This document shows positions 57,627 to 64,000 of a stretch of 64,000 bases of DNA, in pieces. The translations under genes were made by a program, and so were the position numbers. This stretch comes from Gymnothorax reevesii (lineage: Eukaryota; Chordata; Actinopteri; Anguilliformes; Muraenidae), in NCBI GenBank assembly GCA_029721435.1, contig CM056576.1, positions 111,642,666 to 111,706,665 on the forward strand. The letters run 5' to 3'. The stretch's first letter is position 1, and each line of letters begins with the position of its first letter. The notes beneath the pieces were generated by a model. That model made no database searches and was not told the DNA's origin. It saw only the letters and a list, made by a program, of their open reading frames with translations.

Positions 57627-57737
57627 ATGAATGGGAAACGCGGAAAGAAGCAAAACTTCTCAGAGAGTGAGATACATGTGCTTGCTAGTGAGGACCAGGC
57701 GAGGAAAAAAGTCCTCTTCGGCTGGTATTTGCGCTAA
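57627..57737 (+). pseudogene. Harbinger Myb/SANT-like protein, N-terminal fragment
   Basis: The ATG at 57627 opens MNGKRGKKQNFSESEIHVLA and SEDQARKKVLFGWYLR, then a stop at 57735-57737. NFSE-x-E-x-x-x-L followed by ARKKVLFG is the beginning of the Myb/SANT-like trihelix domain that helps the nuclease reach the nucleus and bind the ends. Downstream, NKNI and RRKESQQKWT may be further pieces in other frames. Confidence 0.65.
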
Positions 57738-58296
57738 TTCTGTATGATCACTTCGTCTTGTGGTTTACTTAGGAACAAGAACATATAACTAAGAAGACGT
57801 AAAGAATCACAACAGAAATGGACACGTATTGTTGGACCAAACACTTTCTCTTCCGGAAATTCAAACAATCTCATCTAATTAGCCACAGCCCCGGGCCTCA
57901 CCAACAAGCGTAAAACCGCCAAGTGCTGCGGTCGCAAGCCTTACAGAGGCAATGAAAAAAATGAATAAATAAATGAACCTGCTTGTCGAATCTTTTGTCG
58001 AATGCAGGAGGTGAGTGTTTTGTTTCAGTTGCATAGAGGGACAAAAATTACAATGTTGTGTTTGATATACATTAATTTATTTCTGTCTCAACTTGTGGAT
58101 ATCAAATGTACGAGAAATGAAATATGAGGTTCTTGCAAAACTGAAAACTAAACACAACTTTGGAAGACTGAAACTGAGAAACCCGAAGGCTATATACACA
58201 CATTCTTTAGCTCAACATGAGGGGTGAGAGGTAGGGAGCTGGCTTCACGACTGCTGCATCACCGCAGCTCATGCCCTTAGTCCCCGTTTAAAACCC

Positions 58297-59101
58297 TCAT
58301 GACGGGGAGGGGGCGGTAGGTCCCGGGTCCACATGCTGGGGTGGAGGGAGGCCCGGCGGTAGCGCAACCCCACGCCTCACTGCCACATTGTGCAGGATGG
58401 CACAGGCCCAGATGATTCTGCTGACCTTTCTAGGTTGATAGAGGAGCCTACCACCCGACACATCCAGGCAGCGCCAACGACCTTTTAGGAGCCCGATGGC
58501 GCGCTCTACGACGCAGCATGCACGGGCATGGACCTCTTTATACTGGGTTTCCTGGCCACCCTGGGGGTCAGGGATGGGACCTAACAGCCACTCCCTCAGG
58601 AAGTAGCCACTATCACCTGTAAGTCACAACGATGGGGTGAGGATCAGCCTTGAATTGATGATTATAAGCAACAGCTTTCAATGAATGAGTATACTGTGTA
58701 GCCTACATGCACTCACCAAGAAGCCAGCCGTCACGCGCAGCGCCTACCCCAGTCTCGCCCCCACACTGCTGTGCGTCAGGATGAATGAATCATGTCTGAA
58801 GCCAGGCCACCGTGTCTCTACATTCGTTATGAGCATGTCGGCGTCACAAATTATTTGGGTATTGATCGTATGCACATTTTTGCGATTCACATACAAATTC
58901 TTTCAGCGATGGTGCCCTAATCATGATGTGAGTGCAGTCAATGGCTCCAATTACATTAGGAAAACCGGACATTGCCGCGGCTTTGACTGTTCTTTTAAAT
59001 AGGCCATAATCCGCGCTCCTCTCTCTCTCGCACACTGCAATTCTCTGACTCAGCAGCTGCGTCGCCAATTCCTCCTGTTCCACAAGAAGGGTGTGAATCA
59101 C
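58297..59101 (-). pseudogene. Harbinger (HARBI1-like) nuclease with one intron
   Basis: Exon 1 (from about 59101) carries SGFPNVIGAIDCTHIMIRAP with the first catalytic Asp, then after a small deletion (near 58874) VNRKNVHTINTQIICDADML and RWPGFRHDSFILTHSSVG, and after a second frame change RDGWLLG. A 100-base intron (58617-58716, GTGAGT to TTACAG) splits the Gly codon. Exon 2 is fully open (58616 to the stop at 58297-58299) and begins DSGYFLREWLLGPIPDPQ, with the second Asp, then CVVERAIGLLKGRWRCLD with the Glu, and WACAILHNVAVRRG. Only exon 1 is broken, plus a shortened N-terminus. Confidence 0.9.
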
Positions 59102-59257
59102 GGTACGCCATTGTCAAAATGGGTGTAAATGTTTGCACTTTTTCCCCGTCAGGTTTGGGTTTGATTGATCCCAAATTCCGAGGAGAAAAGTGCGTACGCT
59201 CAAAGCGGGAGGAAAAGGGTGTAAAAAAAGGTGTATCCACAATGATAAATGAGGCCC

Positions 59258-59440
59258 CTGGATCCTCAATGCCCAGTGCTCTGGAGACTTCACTGTTTAG
59301 TGCTCCAGAATCCTCACTTCCTGCGCCCCAGAGTCCTCACTCTGCAGTGCTCCAGTATCTTCCCTGCCCAGTGCCCCAGAGTCCTAGCTGTTCAGTGGCC
59401 TCAAATCCTAGCGTCTCAACACCCCGGAGTTGTCTCTATC
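59258..59440. repeat. 24-bp minisatellite, array 2, right part
   Basis: About eight units continue the array (CTGGATCCTCAATGCCCAGT; CCAGAATCCTCACTTCCTGC; CCAGAGTCCTCACTCTGCAG), becoming degenerate toward 59440. Confidence 0.78.
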
Positions 59441-60055
59441 TAAAACACCAAGTGGTAATTTTACTCGAGTGGTAATTTGAAAGGAGTAGCCTGCTTTTAC
59501 TGGGGTAATATTTAATCAGGTTATCAGCACTTAAACTGGTTACCTGTTCTTTAACTCGAGCACAGGATTTATGTACTTCATCCACCACAACACAGCCACC
59601 ATGCTTAAGGATTCAATTTTATCGCCACATAGTCTCACAAAAGCCTACAACACAGCCTTTTCTTAAATATAAAACGTATGCCTTACAATTTAACAAATCT
59701 GCATAATGCCCAACTAGTGGCTAGTATAGCATGCCTTCAAACAAAGGTCGGTCAAGCAGGTGCCGGTCAGAGCTTTGGAGCTTTTGGTTAGTGTGTATTT
59801 TCTTGTTGAATAGATGTTTTCATCAGTGTGAAGGCAAAAATGAAAATATTAAGCAGGGAAATAGACACAATATAATCCGTTTAATATGGCAGTCCAGTAT
59901 GCAACATAGGGTATAGGAGTGGCAATAGCTGGCTATTTTGGTTTGATATTTGTGTGCTAGTCTGTTAAATCACTTTGTGTGCAATAAAAAAAATCACACC
60001 TAAAAGTTGAATAATATTTATATCCATTTCAAGTGCATTATCTGCGCCTTTCCAA
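59441..60055. other. Non-coding, nothing recognised
   Basis: No coding motif or defined repeat. Confidence 0.45.
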
Positions 60056-60850
60056 ATAATGTATTCACATCGTGCTACATCCCTACTGGCCATTTACTTG
60101 GCATTGACTCTGTCTGAATCTCATGGGCCCCATCAACCTAGACCTAAGGGGCCCTCTATGCCAGAAACCAGGGGGCCCAATTTGCCTGAACCTGCAGGGA
60201 GGGGCTCCATCTGCCTGAAGGGGCCCCATCTGCTTGAGCCCAAGCAGCCTCGTCTGCCTGAACATGTAGGGCCACATCTACCAGGGTTCCTGCCTCTGGT
60301 TATCTATCCAACAAATTCATTTTCCCAGTCCTGAGGTCTTGGCCCAGTTTGTCCTGCCCTCAGGCCATCTCCCTTAGCACCGCAACCCTGATCTCCTACA
60401 CCAGGGGTGTCAAACTGACCCGCAAAAGGGCCAAGAGGCTGCAGGACTTCACTCCAACAATGCAGAAGGACACCTAATACAACTAATCAGTTGTGCAGGC
60501 CCAAATCAGTTGATTAAATCAGTGGTTTCAGGTGAGCTTCTGCTTGGTAGGATTGAAAACCTGCAGCCTCTTAGCCCTTTTACGGGTCAGTTTGACACCC
60601 CTGTCCAACACTCTGGCCAACCAGCAGAGCGCGACCAGCTTGCCCTGCCTGTCCGATCTATCCAGCCAGTTCTGTCCAGTCTGTCCAATTTTTCCTGCTT
60701 ATTCAGTCTACGCCATTCGCCCTGCCCATCAAATCTGTTCATTCCATCCTGCATCCTGCTCGTCCAGTTTTGCAAGCCCGCCTGGCCTGTCCGGCTAGCC
60801 CTAACCGTCCTGCACATTTAATTCGTCCAGAGACATCGTTGGGAGAGATG
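60056..60850 (+). mobile_element. 3' internal part of an LTR retrotransposon (degenerate repeats)
   Basis: Two stretches of ~22-26-base degenerate units lie upstream of the 3' LTR: 60120-60300 (GGGGCCC-x-TTTGCCTGAACC type, coding for GPxLPEP-like repeats) and 60620-60810 (CCTGTCCAGT type). A purine-rich GGGAGAGA directly precedes the LTR, as a polypurine tract would. No gag or pol motif was found. A hAT MITE is inserted at 60402-60603. Confidence 0.5.
60402..60603. mobile_element. hAT MITE inside the retroelement
   Basis: CAGGGGTGTCAAACTGACCC at the left matches the right end exactly for 21 bases and over about 44 with two differences. The flanks TCCTACAC (60394-60401) and TCCAACAC (60604-60611) are an 8-bp duplication with one change. 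At 202 bases it is non-coding. Confidence 0.92.
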
Positions 60851-61155
60851 TGTCACAATTCTCTCTGATTTCGCTTTGTTTTCCCAGTCTTCCATTTGTT
60901 AGTGCGATGTGCGTCCTTCTTATGTTCTCCCAAGTTTTCTTTCACTTCCAGTTGTGCTGTGTTCCTTATTTAATCTCCCTAGTATTTTTAACAGTTTGCG
61001 TCCTCATCAATTCATAGTAACTGTCTTAATGTCCAACCTATTCCTTTCAGTGTTGAAAAGATTTCAAGTATGCTTATCCCAAATAAAGACTGAGGATTCT
61101 CGATCACCTGCTCCAGCTCTCAACTTGGGTCCTCTTTAATGCGTGGATCACAACA
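60851..61155 (+). mobile_element. 3' LTR of a retrotransposon
   Basis: It begins TGTCACAATT and ends GATCACAACA (TG to CA). It has a TATTTAA box near 60970, an AATAAAG signal at about 61081 and CTTGGGTCCTC in U5. The two sides differ (AGATG and CTACA), which fits an LTR still joined to its internal region, not a solo copy. Confidence 0.65.
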
Positions 61156-64000
61156 CTACAAGTGAGAAGGTGGGTCTTTGCTGATGTTCTGCATGGCGTT
61201 AGCAGTTAAGCGCGCGAGGAGCGTCCTAAATCTGCAGTGCTCAATTGGCTACATTGGCTGTTGCAGGCAGCAGAGTTTTAATTTGCACGACCTAGCACTG
61301 TAGCCCTTAATCACCATAGCACTGATATAATAAATTTGTATAAAACGCCAGTAGGCGGCCTTTTTGTGTCCGCACCTGATGCCATGTTTTTATGGCCGCA
61401 GTACTACATCAAAAAGAAGATATCTAGACCTTGTGCATCGATTTACACACATTTGCCAGTAATTCAGCAGGACATATCCTTGGAAATCAAGTGATCTCCA
61501 CTAGAATTTTAAATCAGCCTACAGTTTCATTGCTTTGAACAAAGCAGCAGCATCAGGCAAACCCACACATTAGATTGGCAGAGTAAAAAAAAAGTTAAAG
61601 AACCAGAATCTGCTTTATCTATTTAAGAGCTGCAAATGAAGAGAACATTGCATTTGCAGTTCCAATCAAACCTGCACAGATGAACAGACTAACAAATGTG
61701 TTCAGTCACGTTGCCTGCTGGTAACTGCTGTGGGGCATGACCTTCCATTGTCTTAAGTCTTGTCAGCACATAGTTTGACCTCTGTCTCAGAACACACAGG
61801 CTAACTATGTTATTTAATGTGTGGCAAGCTTGGAGAATCGGTCCATGCTCAGGCTAAATGATATTGCTTTGTTCCCCATCCACACTGTCCTTGAGTGAGA
61901 GGATAAAGATAATATAATATTAATGACAAAAGAATACATAAAAAGCCATAGATGGTGGCTCTTTATCCATTGTAGTATAATATGATGCGAAGATCATTTT
62001 GATCTGAACTCTGCCAAGGCGGTTTAAATTAGCTATAATTTAGCCTTGATTTCAAATGTACTATTGGGAAAAAGAAAATTAAAGATTTACCAGGCAAAGC
62101 ACCTCATCCAGGCTGTGCTGATCTCCTGACTAGAGTGCTGCACCTCTGTTGTATGCTTGCAGTGTAGCCAGTCTTTGTCATTCAGCCCCCGCAACTCGAA
62201 CAGAATGCTACTGCTCATCACCAAACATCCCAAGTTTTTACACATACAAATACACCCCTAATGAGACCAATCCACCGGCTGCCAAATTCAGCCCAGGGTC
62301 AGATTCGGTGTCCTGACTCTGGCTTATGCTGCAGCCATACCTGAATGAAGTACTTGAAGAACATACTCGCTCATCCACTCCACTCTGCTGCTATAGTATA
62401 GCTTAAACTTCCTCCTCTCAATGTGAGTGGGTCTCACTTCGCCAAAGTACCGAGCAATTTCCAGTGGTGAAATGGCCTCCCTATTTCTCAAGAAACTACT
62501 CTAGATCTTCAGCCAGATCATCATCATTAGACAGAATCTGATACTACTTTGCTGTAGGAAGCTGACATCCCCCCCCCCCCCCCCCCCCAGCAAAACACAC
62601 ACACACACACACACACACAAGCCATGTCAAAATCTGATTGATTGCCTACGGACTCATGTTGTAATTGCCGTATTCCTGAGTTGGATTTCTTGTTGCAATA
62701 CACGTTTTTGTTTTTTGCCAAATTTCATTAGCCCATTTGGTCTAGCTAACTTGGACTATATTTGTGTTTAATGTTCATGACCATGAATGAAGCTGTACCT
62801 TGGCAGACCTTTTTCTGTGGCTGCTCCACTGACTTTCTTCATAAGCTTATTTTATGTTGTTCTGGATAATAATTTCTTCCAAATGAATTTTTGTGCTGTA
62901 GGAACACTGTGCTCAGGAAAGCCAGAGGTTACTGTGTGCCCTTGAAATTCTTGTCACATGTTGCTGGCTAGAATTCTCACCTGGCTTGTGTACAAAATTC
63001 TGAGGAAAAAAAGCAGTTTTTTCATCATGAATAGACACTTAGCTTTCCCATAGAAGGAATTATTTACCTAAGTGTAGCTGAAACCTATATATATGCCACA
63101 AGAAATTAATATTCTTTTTTGTCATTTTAAGACTTCATTCATTCATGATTAACTGATAGACCCACAGGTTGGCAAACAATGTGGTTTTAATAAAATTCTC
63201 ATGGATTCTTCTGAAGCCTGTGTAAATTCATTTAAAATGCATTGGATTAATCCTCTGAAAATAAGTAGTACCCTTCATATTACAGAATTTAATGCTTTCA
63301 AACATCCAGCTGTATAATTCCCTTCTGAATTTTCTTTCCATTTCTTCTTATTTGGATGAAGGGCTGCCTTCAAACAGTAACAAGCTGAAATTGTGATATA
63401 TCTCAGGTACATTTAGACATTACAGTATATTCTCTCGAGATTCGTCACATCACAAAAGAAACAAAAATTTGACACTCAATATATTAAAAAGGAATTAGTT
63501 ATTACATTTGTGATAGCAAAAAGCCATCCTCCAGTGCTAGCTGCAATTTGTCTTTCATTGGATTGTGTGCTTCATGCGTTATAATTCCCTCGGTGTGAGA
63601 ACTGCTGCAGTAATGTATGCCCTGCAAATTGTGGTCATTCACTCACTCGTGGAAGTTAAGCAGAATGCTTCGTGGGGATGTTTAGCAGGACGCATGCACA
63701 TCACGCGCCGTGGTTTCGTGCTTGTTTAAATCATATTAAGCATAAAACATTGGGATATATTTGGAGTTTGATTTTGAAAGATTCGTCTGAGAAAGCACAC
63801 TGGAAACCAATTGGACTTTCCACCTTTTCAAAGTAAATCTCTCGAAAGTTTATCAGTCATCCAGTTCTGTGCAAACGTCTAAGGTACCCTGTTAGGATCC
63901 TGTTCTCATGCCATGTTTAAGTTTTGTGCCTGGCCATGCCATGTTTATTGATTTTCGTGTTAAGTGACCTCTGCATGTTATTTTGACCATTCTTAGATTG
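61156..64000. other. Non-coding apart from microsatellites
   Basis: A poly(C) run (about 62571-62588) followed by (CA)n (about 62596-62620) is the only clear feature. The more GC-balanced block at 62090-62530 has long phrases such as CCTGACTCTGGCTTATGCTG but no frame or family that I can support. No gene was seen up to the window end. Confidence 0.5.

Larger units (their letters stand above)
57314..59257. mobile_element. PIF/Harbinger element with both genes
   Basis: The inverted ends GGGCCTCATTTATCA (57314) and its exact complement ending at 59257 are flanked by CTG on each side (57311-57313 and 59258-59260), a 3-bp duplication as in PIF/Harbinger. It encodes two proteins in divergent order: a Myb/SANT-like DNA-binding protein (plus, left) and a DDE nuclease (minus, right). 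Active members need both. Both are damaged here. The element is 1.94 kb, shorter than a complete member would be, so interior deletions are likely. Confidence 0.9.

Noticed and set aside
62090..62530. LINE or gene fragment
   Set aside because: The composition is balanced, but no frame or conserved motif could be read on either strand.

Overview
This window reads as gene-poor chromosomal DNA from a ray-finned fish or a close aquatic vertebrate. No clade is claimed beyond that. The grounds are an AT-rich background with no operon-like coding, vertebrate microsatellites, and a mix of elements typical of fish genomes: many Tc1/mariner copies, Ty3/gypsy LTR elements, tRNA-derived SINEs, L2-type LINE tails ending in GGAT-type repeats, hAT and PIF/Harbinger elements and a TTAA-flanked element. 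I found no intact host gene. One short GC-rich open segment (14590-14784, minus strand) is the best host-exon candidate, but it is unrecognised.

Layout. 0.6-1.6 kb: broken gypsy integrase. 2.0-9.0 kb: three eroded Tc1-like copies and a small DNA-transposon repeat. 9.0-9.8 kb: LTR-like pieces. 10.2-11.8 kb: a complete-length Tc1-type element with ~195-bp inverted repeats and a dead transposase. 17-18.5 kb: a tRNA-derived SINE split by a solo LTR; both insertions keep their target duplications. 22.4-27.7 kb: LINE fragments and a dispersed retroelement tail carrying DR1-type nuclear-receptor motifs. 29.1-31.1 kb: 5' LTR plus gag/protease of a truncated gypsy element. 32.2-33.2 kb: second solo LTR of the family seen at 17 kb. 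35.4-36.5 kb: an 81-bp tandem repeat abutting a LINE endonuclease domain. 37-43.5 kb: CORE-type SINE, a ~1.46-kb hAT relic, an L2-type tail, a long Tc1-like relic and a solo LTR matching the 30.6-kb gypsy LTR. 44.5-46 kb: 5'-truncated SINE with a 15-bp target duplication, a hAT MITE with a perfect 8-bp duplication, and a foldback. 48.7-53.1 kb: an old direct duplication with a deleted Tc1-like copy between its halves. 53.5-61.2 kb: the densest nest, with 24-bp minisatellites, a TTAA-flanked element with a foldback (11-bp direct repeats) inside it, a Harbinger element carrying both of its genes, and the 3' end of an LTR retrotransposon with a hAT MITE inserted. 61.2-64 kb: no recognised gene.

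Nothing works together as a host pathway. The informative content is the insertion history: several elements have boundaries readable to the base, so the order of insertion can be worked out. I do not see a previously undescribed system. The least routine observations are the Harbinger copy with a spliceable intron, the foldback-in-TTAA nest, the DR1-bearing tandem units, and the unassigned open segments. All family assignments come from reading motifs and remembered consensus features, not from searches.
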